The notes under the pieces are model-generated. The model did not search any database and was not told the DNA's origin. It saw only the letters and a program-made list of their open reading frames with translations. This document shows positions 42,097 to 50,585 of a DNA stretch of 64,000 nt, one piece after another (within the stretch, counting starts at the first letter, position 1; each line of letters opens with the position of its first letter). Position numbers and translations under genes: made by a program. Origin of the DNA: Fredericiella sp963839515 (lineage in GTDB: Bacteria; Chloroflexota; Anaerolineae; Caldilineales; Caldilineaceae); NCBI GenBank assembly GCA_963839515.1, contig CAWIVN010000018.1, positions 248,001 to 312,000 of the forward strand, given 5' to 3'.

Positions 42097-45000
42097 ATGC
42101 AGGCTGCACTTACCTTCGGAGAGTGGCTCAAACGCAGGAGGGGCGGGCTGGGGCTGACGCAGAAGGAGCTGGCCCGGCAGGTCGGCTATGCCGAGGTGAC
42201 TCTGCGCAAGATTGAAGCCGACGAGCTGCGGCCTTCGCGCGAGATGGCGCAGCGGCTGGCCGAGGCGCTGCAGGTGCCCGAGGACGAGCGTGCCCGCTTT
42301 GTGCACTTTGCGCGCGATGAAGGGCAGTGGGACAAGCCTGACCTGGAGACGGCAGTGCTGCCTATCCCACCGGCCGAGGTGGTGCACCTGGGTGCAGAAC
42401 CGGACCAGTCACCGGCCGGCGCCGACGACAGCGTCGAGCACCCTTCCCGGCTAAAGCTGGTCACCGTCACCCAGCAGGTGGACTGGGGTGAGGCCCCGGA
42501 CGTCGGCCGCTTTCAGGGGCGGCAGCACGAACTGGCGCAGCTGCACCGGTGGTTGGTGAACGACCAGTGCAAGGTCGTGGCAGTGCTGGGGATGGGTGGC
42601 ATCGGCAAGACAGCCCTGGCGACGCTGGCAGCGGCGAATGTGCAGGAGCAATTCACGGCGGTCATCTGGCGCTCGCTGCGCAACGCGCCGCCGCTGGGAG
42701 AACTGCTGGGTCAGTGCATTCAGATAGTGTCCAACCATGCCGAACACGAACTGCCTACCTCAATCCGAGAGCGCCAGACGCTGCTGCTGGAGTACCTGCG
42801 CGGGCAGCGCTGTCTGCTCGTGCTCGATAACTTCGAGACCATGCTTCAAGCTGAGCAGCCCGGGCAATATCTGCCTGGCTATGAAGGATACGGCCAGCTG
42901 CTCAAACATTTGGGCGAGGGGCGCCACCAGAGTTGCCTGCTGCTAACCAGCCGTGAGAAGCCCAAGGAGTTAATTCCACTGGCGGACGATACCGGCCCAG
43001 TCCGGACACTAAGCGTCACGAGTCTAGAGATCGCCGACAGCCGTGCGCTCTTAAAGGGACGCGACTTGCGCGCAAATGACGCCGAGTGGGGTGCCCTGCA
43101 TGCCCGCTACTCCGGCAATCCCCTCGCCTTGCAGATTGTTGCAGACACGATTCGGGAGCTGTTCGACGGCAGTGTCGGTCACTTTCTGGCCCAGGAGACG
43201 CTCCTGTTCGGTGGCATCGACGACCTGTTGGCCGAACAGACGGGTCGCCTGTCGCCGCTGGAGCAGGAGGTGATGTTCTGGCTGGCTGTGGAACGGGAAC
43301 CCGTCACGGCGGAGGAACTGGGTGCGGACTTTGTGCAGCGGCCTGCACTGCCGGCCCTTCTGGCGGCGCTGCACGCACTACGCCAGCGATCGCTGGTAGA
43401 ACGTGCACAAGGCGGCTTCACTCTGCAGAATGTCGTACTGGAGTATTTCACAGCCACCTTAGTCAAGCAGGTGTGTGAGGAAATCCGCCTCAGCGGCGCC
43501 GTGCTGCTCCAACACTATGCCCTGCTGAAAGCCACGGCCAAGAGCTACGTGCGGGACAGCCAACGCAACTTGATTCTAGCGCCCGTTGCAGAGCGACTGG
43601 TAGTGGCCATGAGTCTGGCTGGGCTTATCGAGCGGTTCGAGGCCATCCTCTCGCACCTGCGCTACACGCAACCGCGGCAGCCAGGTTATGCAGGCGGCAA
43701 TCTCCTTAACCTGTTGGTGCACCTCGACATCGATCTGCGCGGCTGGGACTTCTCGCAGTTGGCCGTGTGGCAGGCAGACCTGCGCAACGTCACTGCCCAT
43801 GACATAGATTTCCACCAAGCCGACCTGGCGCATAGCACATTTACGGACACGTTCGCTGCTGTGTACTCCGTTGTATTTAGTCCTGACGGGAAGCGGCTGG
43901 CTGCAGCAACAAAGGGGAATGAGATTGGTATTTGGAATGCCAGCGATGGTCAGCCGCTACTAACTTGGGAATCGCACTCGGGATGGGTGCACTCTGTATG
44001 CTACAGTCCTGATGGCCACAATTTGGCTAGTGGTGGCGGAGACTCGGTAGTACGCTTATGGGATGCACTTGATGGAAGACACCTCGCAACTATGCGGCGA
44101 CACACAAAATACGTGCTTGCTGTTTGTTTTAGCCCTGATGGAAACGTTGTCGCGAGTGGTAGTGCCGACCACATGGTAGGACTATGGGATAGGCACACAG
44201 GAGAGTGCTTGCACATTCTACACGGACATACGGGAGGAGTAAGTACCATTTGCTTCAGTCCTGACGGCAACATACTGGCCAGCGGTAGCAACGATCGCAC
44301 CGTACTGCTGTGGGATAGAGACACCGGCTTGTGCTTGCATTCGCTGCAAGGGCATTTAGACTGGATAAGATCCGTATGCTTCAGTTCAGATGGCATGGTC
44401 TTGGCCAGCAGTAGTGACGATCATACAGTGCGGCTGTGGGACAGATACACCGGTGCGTGCCTGCATACGATGCAAGGCCATGCACAGCCGGTATCGTCCG
44501 TCTACTTTAGCCCTAATGGCGAATTGCTGGCCAGTGGCAGCAACGATCACGCAGTGCGAATTTGGGACAGGCACAGTGGAGAGTGCCTGCACGTCCTGCA
44601 GGGCCACACCGACTGGGTAAGGTCCGTCTGCTTCAGTCCCGATGCCAACGTCCTGGCCAGTAGCAGTTACGATCACACGGTTCGGTTGTGGGATAGCCAC
44701 AGCGGCCGGTGCCTGCACCTGTTGCAGGGGCATACTAGCTGGGTAAGATCCATCTGCTTCAGCCCAAATGGCAACGTCCTAGCCAGCGGAAGCGATGATC
44801 CTTCGCTGAGGCTATGGGATAGCCACACCGGCGAATGCCTGCACACGATGCAGGGATACCCTCGCAATATTTGGTCCGTCTGCTTCAGCCCTAGTGGCGA
44901 TGGTCTAGCCAGCGGAAGCGATGATCCTACCGTGCGGTTGTGGGATATAAGTACCGGTCAGACTTTACACATTCTACGGGGACATACAGATGCAGTGAAG

Positions 45001-45747
45001 TGTGTCTGCTTCAGCCCTGATGGCCACGCTCTGGCGACCGCAAGTGACGACCAGACGGCGCGGCTGTGGGACAGGTACACCGGCGAGTGTCTGCAGACTC
45101 TGCAAGGTCATACGAATGCAGTAAGATCGGTCTGCTTCAGCCCCGATGGCCACGTTCTGGCCAGCAGTGGCGACGATCAGACAGTACGGTTGTGGGACAG
45201 CCAGAGTGGCGCGTGCCTACATACGATGCATGGCCACGTTGGCTGGGTGAGGTCTGTCTGCTTCAGTCCCGATGGTAGCGTTCTCGCCAGTGGCAGTGAC
45301 GATCAGATGGTGCGGCTGTGGGATAGGTATACCGGCCAGTGCCTGTATATGTTGCAGGGACACACGGGCCGGGTAATGTCCGTCTGCTTCAGTGCCGATG
45401 GTAGCATCCTTGCAAGCAGTAGTAGTGACCAGACGGTGCGGCTGTGGAACAGACACACCGGCGAGTGCCTGAATACGTTGGAGGGACACACGAATGCGAT
45501 AAGGTCCATCTGCGTCAGCCCGGATGGGAATGTCCTGGCTAGCGGCGGTTCAGATGAGACAATCAGGTTGTGGGACATGACCACAGGTAAATGTCTTCGG
45601 ATCCTGCGCGGCGATCGCCCCTACGAACGTATGAACATCTCAGGCGTAACGGGCCTCACGACCGCCCAAATAGCAACATTGCGGAGGCTTGGAGCTGTAG
45701 ACAATGTAGGCACTACGGACACTAGATTGAAGCTCGCTGCGCCGTAA
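42097..45747 (+). CDS. XRE-NB-ARC-WD40 STAND protein 2
   Basis: 1216 aa, GTGAAAGGA site. Same architecture as STAND 1: XRE HTH (8-72), NB-ARC with VLGMGGIGKTALATL (about 160-174) and CLLVLDNFETML, then fourteen WD40 repeats from about residue 588 and the tail RPYERMNISGVTGLTTAQIATLRRLGAVDN. HTH and NTPase parts are nearly collinear with STAND 1, while the WD40 set differs in number and surface residues, as expected if the sensor part diverges faster. A duplicate arising with the KS/methyltransferase cassette is likely. Confidence 0.88.
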   Translation: MQAALTFGEWLKRRRGGLGLTQKELARQVGYAEVTLRKIEADELRPSREMAQRLAEALQVPEDERARFVHFARDEGQWDKPDLETAVLPIPPAEVVHLGAEPDQSPAGADDSVEHPSRLKLVTVTQQVDWGEAPDVGRFQGRQHELAQLHRWLVNDQCKVVAVLGMGGIGKTALATLAAANVQEQFTAVIWRSLRNAPPLGELLGQCIQIVSNHAEHELPTSIRERQTLLLEYLRGQRCLLVLDNFETMLQAEQPGQYLPGYEGYGQLLKHLGEGRHQSCLLLTSREKPKELIPLADDTGPVRTLSVTSLEIADSRALLKGRDLRANDAEWGALHARYSGNPLALQIVADTIRELFDGSVGHFLAQETLLFGGIDDLLAEQTGRLSPLEQEVMFWLAVEREPVTAEELGADFVQRPALPALLAALHALRQRSLVERAQGGFTLQNVVLEYFTATLVKQVCEEIRLSGAVLLQHYALLKATAKSYVRDSQRNLILAPVAERLVVAMSLAGLIERFEAILSHLRYTQPRQPGYAGGNLLNLLVHLDIDLRGWDFSQLAVWQADLRNVTAHDIDFHQADLAHSTFTDTFAAVYSVVFSPDGKRLAAATKGNEIGIWNASDGQPLLTWESHSGWVHSVCYSPDGHNLASGGGDSVVRLWDALDGRHLATMRRHTKYVLAVCFSPDGNVVASGSADHMVGLWDRHTGECLHILHGHTGGVSTICFSPDGNILASGSNDRTVLLWDRDTGLCLHSLQGHLDWIRSVCFSSDGMVLASSSDDHTVRLWDRYTGACLHTMQGHAQPVSSVYFSPNGELLASGSNDHAVRIWDRHSGECLHVLQGHTDWVRSVCFSPDANVLASSSYDHTVRLWDSHSGRCLHLLQGHTSWVRSICFSPNGNVLASGSDDPSLRLWDSHTGECLHTMQGYPRNIWSVCFSPSGDGLASGSDDPTVRLWDISTGQTLHILRGHTDAVKCVCFSPDGHALATASDDQTARLWDRYTGECLQTLQGHTNAVRSVCFSPDGHVLASSGDDQTVRLWDSQSGACLHTMHGHVGWVRSVCFSPDGSVLASGSDDQMVRLWDRYTGQCLYMLQGHTGRVMSVCFSADGSILASSSSDQTVRLWNRHTGECLNTLEGHTNAIRSICVSPDGNVLASGGSDETIRLWDMTTGKCLRILRGDRPYERMNISGVTGLTTAQIATLRRLGAVDNVGTTDTRLKLAAP
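43860..45600 (+). repeat. 126-bp tandem WD40-coding repeats (STAND 2)
   Basis: Fourteen 42-codon units of high mutual similarity, homologous to 35955-37830. Confidence 0.85.
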
Positions 45748-45765
45748 GGTCGCGCTACGGTACAA

Positions 45766-46052
45766 CTATGAGTCTCCCGTCATGCTCTTGGTGCTGCTGA
45801 TGTGCACGGTATATGCATGTTCGCCGAGTACCTGCTTGGTGGCCATGGTCTCGCCCACGTCATTGATGCGTGTGCCTGTGCCGTGGGCGTTGATGTGGTC
45901 GATTTGATCAGGAGTCACCCCATAGGTGGCGGCCCTGTGCAGTGCCATGCGCATGACCCCTATGGCGCCGCGGCCCGATGTGTGCGGAGCCGCCATGTGA
46001 TAGGCGTCCTCACTCATGACGAAACCGTCGCGATCATCGTCAAACGGGCGGG
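45766..46052 (-). pseudogene. Ketosynthase fragment with internal deletion
   Basis: PFDDDRDGFVMSE is joined directly to DAYHMAAPHTSGRGAIGVM...INAHGTGTRINDVGE...SSTKSMTG, i.e. about 30 residues present in the intact KS (37979-39277) are missing and both ends are gone. The region holding the nucleophile is absent, so the ancestral residue cannot be read. Confidence 0.85.
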
Positions 46053-46346
46053 ACGCCGAGAATCAGTACTTGGGTGACGCCCTCATGCACCGCCTGCACG
46101 ACGGCATCGTTGAAGCAGCGCGTTCTGGACGCAATCATGGCAGGAAGCACGGGCAGGATTTGCGTGATGCGTTCGGCCAGGCAGCGGCCATGCGCACCGG
46201 CGACTTCGTCGGCCCAAGGATCGATAAAGAGCGGCGATGCCTGCTACGCTTCCGTGGCGCGCACGGCGGCGACCATACGGGCTGACGCCGTGATCCTGTG
46301 GTGGTATAGGATCGAGGTAATGGTGGTTGTCGTGCGCGGTTTGAGC
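46053..46346 (-). pseudogene. Methyltransferase fragment (LCMT-like)
   Basis: Reads LKPRTTTT, ILYHHRITASARMVAAVRATEA, stop, SPLFIDPWADEVAGAHGRCLAERITQILPVLPAMIASRTR, VTQVLILGV, clearly homologous to the 39268-40686 protein but with a stop codon and no hotdog or C-terminal parts. It abuts the KS fragment without a gap. Confidence 0.85.
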
Positions 46347-46556
46347 GGCAGCAGGGGGAGTTGGAGCAACTGCACCAGTGGCTGATAAGCGACCACTGCA
46401 AAGTGGTGGCCGTGCTGGGTATGGGGGTATTGGCAAGACGGCATTGGCGACGCAGGCAGCAGCGAATGTTTAGGAGCAGTTCACGGCTGTCGTCTGGCGC
46501 TCACTGCGCAACGCGCCGCCGTTGACAGAGTTGCTGGCCAGGGCATACAGGTGTTG
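46347..46556 (+). pseudogene. STAND NB-ARC fragment
   Basis: Plus-strand ELEQLHQWLISDHCKVVAVLGMG, frameshift, GIGKTALATQAAANV, stop, EQFTAVVWRSLRNAPPLTELL matches residues ~145-205 of STAND 2. The remainder up to the gene at 46720 shows no further homology. Third copy of the cassette, reduced to fragments. Confidence 0.85.
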
Positions 46557-46719
46557 TGAATCTTTTTCTTGTAGATCTATAGCACCAATCTGCGTGATAT
46601 ATCCCATAAAATGACGTAGTTAAGCTAGGATATCCCAGCAGGCGCGACACTGCCCGCCGGAACGGTACAACGGGCAGTGTCACAACAACTAGAGCGGGGG
46701 GCGAACTAGACTTTAGCCG

Positions 46720-47268
46720 TCACCCTGCTTGCTCCGTGAAAAAGTCAGCGCCCGCCGCCGTAAAGGTTATCTCGGCCTCGCGATTGAACGCCACGCCTAC
46801 ACTGATCCCTAGACCCCAAATAATCGCCGGAGGCGCTGTTTGGTTTTGCACGGGGAATTTCGTGAATCCTACAGCGATATCCGCCCTTCCCCGCGTACCA
46901 TCATGAGTGCCATGCGAACCCGGTCCCGGAAGCATACCCAGGGGAATTGGGTTAGGGCCATCAAAGGCAAACACTTCGGTCAAGGCGACCTCAGGGCCAG
47001 GCGTCCGGTACAGAACGAATACTGCATCCAAGTACACTTGCTGTCCTGCTGCGAACACGGGAGTTGGGATGCAGAAGTGAAAGTAATTCGTGTCGTTGCC
47101 TGGTGCCCGGAACGTAACACCGGGCCCCTGCCGAAAACCGGTGATGTCAGTCCAGGCATGGCGGTTGACCTGAGTCAAACGGTGTCCGTTCGTGCCTTCG
47201 GGACCGGCTCCGCCGGGCCATTGAGGTACTGCGTTGTTCCCGTGCACCCACATTGCATAGAGAGGCAT
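46720..47268 (-). CDS. Uncharacterised beta-rich protein (MWVHGN type)
   Basis: 182 aa from ATG 47268 behind AAGGAGTG; the longer open frame lacks a site. MPLYAMWVHGNNAVPQWPGG opens the protein, followed by alternating strands (VTFRAPGNDTNYFHFCIPTP, QVYLDAVFVLYRT, GVAFNREAEITFTAAGADF). No signal peptide and no catalytic motif I recognise. It resembles small cytoplasmic proteins of unknown function that begin with a WVHGN motif; I cannot name a family with certainty. It is isolated between the cassette remnant and the third promoter element. Confidence 0.6.
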   Translation of the reverse strand: MPLYAMWVHGNNAVPQWPGGAGPEGTNGHRLTQVNRHAWTDITGFRQGPGVTFRAPGNDTNYFHFCIPTPVFAAGQQVYLDAVFVLYRTPGPEVALTEVFAFDGPNPIPLGMLPGPGSHGTHDGTRGRADIAVGFTKFPVQNQTAPPAIIWGLGISVGVAFNREAEITFTAAGADFFTEQAG

Positions 47269-47415
47269 GTTGTTCTCACTCCTTAGCTTTCTAGCACGTT
47301 CACTCATCGAAATAAGAGAGTTTCGAGATCCGCATAGATGGAGGGAAGTTGGAACTTGTGTTACGGTGACATAAGCTTTCTCCTTTTCACGTACCAGAAA
47401 ACTGAATCGGGTTCG

Positions 47416-47483
47416 GATTAAAGCAGTTTTGCCTAGTGTCGGGAAGCCGGTTTGCGATATAATCGCCGATACAAAACCGATAG
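47416..47483 (+). promoter_or_regulatory. Conserved STAND-type promoter element, copy 3 (before proS)
   Basis: GATTAAAGCA, GGGAAGCCGGTTTGCGATATAAT (-10 at 47458-47463), CCGATACAAAACCGATAG: closest to copy 2, one base shorter. It now drives proS, 73 bp downstream. Confidence 0.75.
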
Positions 47484-47555
47484 TGCAGTGGGCGCCGAAG
47501 ATTATCAGAACAAAGACGACAGTCTCAGTGGCTAAGACCTCCAAGGAATCATGCT

Positions 47556-48992
47556 GTGGCTGACCAATTAATTTCCAAAGAGCAAGACTTCAACGAGTGG
47601 TACAACACTGTTGTCCTGAAGGCAGACCTGGCCGACTATGGTCCTGTGCGCGGCACGATGATTATCAAGCCGTACGGCTGGGCGCTGTGGGAGAACATAC
47701 AAGCGGCGCTCGATCGGCGCTTTAAGGCGACAGGACACCAGAATGTTGCCTTTCCAATGCTCATTCCCATGTCGTTCTTTGCGCGGGAAGCCAAGCATGT
47801 GGAGGGGTTTGCCCCCGAATTGGCTGTGGTCACGCATGGCGGCGGCGAAGAGTTGGCCGAGCCGTTGGTGGTGCGCCCCACGTCGGAAACGATTGTCGGC
47901 CACACGTATGCCAAGTGGGTCCAAAGCTACCGCGACCTGCCGATCCTGCTCAACCAGTGGAACAGCGTGGTACGCTGGGAGATGCGCACGAAGCTGTTTC
48001 TGCGCACGCTTGAGTTCTACTGGCAGGAAGGACACACCGTCCACGCGACGGCGGAAGAAGCGATGGCCGAAACCCGGCAGATGCTCGACGTGTATCATGA
48101 CTTTGCCGTGAACGAGGCCGCCGTGCCGGGCATTCCGGGCGAGAAATCCGAACGGGAGCGCTTTGCCGGCGCCGACAACACCTTTACGATCGAAGCGATG
48201 ATGGGAGACGGGCGAGCGCTGCAAGCCTGCACGTCGCACTTTCTGGGACAGAACTTCGCCAAGGCGTTCGACATCCGCTACCTGGATCGGGAAAACGTGC
48301 GGCAGTACTGCTGGACTACCTCTTGGGGGCTGAGTGCGCGGTTTATCGGCGCCATCATCATGACGCATGGGGATGACGCCGGCTTGATACTGCCGCCGCG
48401 CCTGGCGCCGATTCAGACCGTGATTGTGCCAATCTATAAACACGAAGACGAAAAAACGGCCGTGATGGAAGCCGTCACGGGAATTGAGCGCGAGTTGGCG
48501 GGCCTGGGCGTGCGCACGAAGGTAGACACACGCGACCACCTGACGCCAGGGTATAAGTTCAATGACTGGGAACTGCGCGGCGTGCCGATACGCATCGAAG
48601 TTGGCCCGCGCGACATACAGAATGGCAGCTTGCCGGTAGCTCGCCGCGACCAACGAGGGAAAGAGGGGAAACGCGCGGTTGCGCTTAACAGCCTCGGCAA
48701 CGAGATTCCTGCCTTGCTAAAGGCTATTCAATCGGCACTATTGCAAAGGGCAACAGAATTTCGCGAGGCCAACACGCGTGACGTGGCAAACTACGACGAG
48801 TTCAAAGAGGCGATAACGGTTGGGTTTGCGCGTGCGGCATGGGCCGGCAGCAACGACGATGAAGCACGGGTCAAGGAGGAAACCAAGGCCACGCTGCGTT
48901 GTATTCCTTTTGACCAGCCCTCGCAGGCTGGAAAGTGTTTCTATTCGGGAAAGCCGGCAAATCAAGTCGCTATTTTTGGTCGAGCGTATTAG
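47556..48992 (+). CDS. proS: Prolyl-tRNA synthetase, archaeal/eukaryotic type
   Basis: 478 aa, GTG start 8 nt after AAGGA. Class II core with YGPVRGTMIIKPYGWALWENIQ, VRPTSETIVGHTYAKWVQSYRDLP (motif 2 region), FLRTLEFYWQEGHTVHAT and the anticodon domain (LAPIQTVIVPIYK, PGYKFNDWELRGVPIRIEVGPRD), ending with the C-terminal zinc-like domain of the short type (KATLRCIPFDQPSQAGKCFYSGKPANQVAIFGRAY). No editing INS insertion, so proofreading would need a trans factor. Isolated, behind a promoter element shared with the STAND genes. Confidence 0.92.
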   Translation: MADQLISKEQDFNEWYNTVVLKADLADYGPVRGTMIIKPYGWALWENIQAALDRRFKATGHQNVAFPMLIPMSFFAREAKHVEGFAPELAVVTHGGGEELAEPLVVRPTSETIVGHTYAKWVQSYRDLPILLNQWNSVVRWEMRTKLFLRTLEFYWQEGHTVHATAEEAMAETRQMLDVYHDFAVNEAAVPGIPGEKSERERFAGADNTFTIEAMMGDGRALQACTSHFLGQNFAKAFDIRYLDRENVRQYCWTTSWGLSARFIGAIIMTHGDDAGLILPPRLAPIQTVIVPIYKHEDEKTAVMEAVTGIERELAGLGVRTKVDTRDHLTPGYKFNDWELRGVPIRIEVGPRDIQNGSLPVARRDQRGKEGKRAVALNSLGNEIPALLKAIQSALLQRATEFREANTRDVANYDEFKEAITVGFARAAWAGSNDDEARVKEETKATLRCIPFDQPSQAGKCFYSGKPANQVAIFGRAY

Positions 48993-49221
48993 TTCAAACC
49001 AAAACAGTGGAGACAGCAAATTCGTCACGGCCAGGCAACCTGGCAAGAACTTCTTGCCGCATGCGGCGGCATTAGCCTATACTGCATAGCTGTAAAGTAC
49101 AACATGGCTAGACGTGCGGCGACCTGGAGGTAATCGCCACACGCATACATAGCAAGATGTGGCACCATGCAATTCATCGGCATCATCCATCCAACTTCAT
49201 ATACCCCGAAAGGGCGACATT

Positions 49222-49854
49222 ATGGGCTTTGAACTTTTCTGCGCAACAATGGTAGGTCTCCTGCTGGGCGCCGTCATTTGTTTTGGGGGCTATCGCTTTT
49301 TCCTGTTCCTGCTGCCCATCTGGGGCTTTTTCTTTGGTTTTGGTCTCGGCGCACAGACAGTACAGGCTATTTTCGGCGATGCGTTTTTTGCGACAGTAAC
49401 GAGTTGGGTCGTCGGCTTTGTGCTGGCGTTGGGTTTTGCAGTCTTTTCCTATCTATTCTACTTCTTTGCCGTTGCCCTGATCGGCGCTTCGCTAGGTTAT
49501 GCCGTCGTCGTCGCGATCATGGGTGCAATTGGCTTTCCCTTCGGCGTGATTACCTGGGGGCTGGGAATCGCGGCCGCCATCGTCATGGGCTTCGTGACGA
49601 TCCGTTTCAACCTGGCAAAGTATGTCATCATCATTGCCACGGCGTTAGGCGGGGCGGGGCTCGCCATCGGTACGTTGGTGCTGGGCGTGGAGGGCGTGTC
49701 CATGGCACAGGCGAGCGTCGATCCGATCCGGACGATGCTGCAGGGGTCGCCGTTCTGGTCGATCATCTTTATTGTTATGGCGGCAGCCGGCATCTTTGTC
49801 CAACTGCGCACCGGGCGCTCTTACCAATTGGTAGCGTACGACAATCGCATCTGA
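49222..49854 (+). CDS. TMEM198-like multi-pass membrane protein 1
   Basis: 210 aa from ATG 49222 (GAAAGGG site). About seven hydrophobic helices with small-residue motifs (YRFFLFLLPIWGFFFGFGLGAQ, VTSWVVGFVLALGFAVFSYLFYFFAVALIGASLGYAVV) as in the DUF4203/TMEM198 group. Function unknown. The next gene encodes a similar protein 62 bp downstream. Confidence 0.65.
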   Translation: MGFELFCATMVGLLLGAVICFGGYRFFLFLLPIWGFFFGFGLGAQTVQAIFGDAFFATVTSWVVGFVLALGFAVFSYLFYFFAVALIGASLGYAVVVAIMGAIGFPFGVITWGLGIAAAIVMGFVTIRFNLAKYVIIIATALGGAGLAIGTLVLGVEGVSMAQASVDPIRTMLQGSPFWSIIFIVMAAAGIFVQLRTGRSYQLVAYDNRI

Positions 49855-49916
49855 GCCGTGTGAGCCCGTGTGGTGAAGCCGGATACTGGGAAGTTAATTA
49901 GGGGAAGGAGCACACC

Positions 49917-50489
49917 GTGTTCGTCTGGACTGGTCTTACACTGCTGATACTAGGCGTGATCGTTTGGTTCTTTGGCAACCGGCTGTGGTTGATGGGCGCC
50001 GGCGCCGGCGCATTGTTGGGTATTGTGCTGCTGCACTGGTTCCCTTCTTTGGCTGAGGGGTTTCTCGGATTCTTGATCGTAGCGGGCCTGGCGGTGGCGC
50101 TAGGCATATTGGCCTTCATCGGCAAGGCATTTACCAAGATCATCGGCATTGCAATCGGCTTTATCGCCGGCGGCGCGATTGCCATGGCGCTGCTGGAGAC
50201 GCTCGGCGTCAGCATGGGCGCTGCGGATTGGTTTATTGGCCTGATCGGCGGCGGGATTGGAGCACTGCTGTTTCTGCGCTTCTTTGACTGGGCGCTCATC
50301 ATCCTGGCAAGCCTGCTCGGTTCGGTGCTGGTCGTGCGTGGCGCAATGGCATCGGTGCTGCCGGCGCTCATGGGACCATGGGGCGGGTTGCTGGTGTTGG
50401 TGTTGACTGGTCTCGGCATCTGGTATCACTATCGGCGACAGCAGCCCAAGACGGTGAAGACGACCGGGACCAGCCCAAAACCGACGTAG
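49917..50489 (+). CDS. TMEM198-like multi-pass membrane protein 2
   Basis: 190 aa, GTG start behind AAGGAG. Six to seven hydrophobic helices (WTGLTLLILGVIVWFFG, AGAGALLGIVLLHWF, FIAGGAIAMALLETLG) and a basic cytoplasmic tail YHYRRQQPKTVKTTG. Related in pattern to the preceding gene, so the pair may form a hetero-oligomer. Function unknown. Confidence 0.6.
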   Translation: MFVWTGLTLLILGVIVWFFGNRLWLMGAGAGALLGIVLLHWFPSLAEGFLGFLIVAGLAVALGILAFIGKAFTKIIGIAIGFIAGGAIAMALLETLGVSMGAADWFIGLIGGGIGALLFLRFFDWALIILASLLGSVLVVRGAMASVLPALMGPWGGLLVLVLTGLGIWYHYRRQQPKTVKTTGTSPKPT

Positions 50490-50504
50490 GAGGCTTCCAG
50501 GAAG

Positions 50505-50554
50505 AGAGTCCCCGGGAATGGGCGAACGCAACCGTTCGCCCATTCCCGGGACTC
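50505..50554. terminator. Long bidirectional hairpin between convergent genes
   Basis: A ~22-bp stem (GAGTCCCCGGGAATGGGCGAACG against its complement, one extra C) with a 4-base loop, between the membrane gene end and 50586. It follows a GCTTCCAGGAAG element and contains a GTCCCCGGG core, so it is built from the repeat families of this window. Confidence 0.75.
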
Positions 50555-50585
50555 TTGTTTCCAGCGGGGAAGCGGGCCCGCGGGT

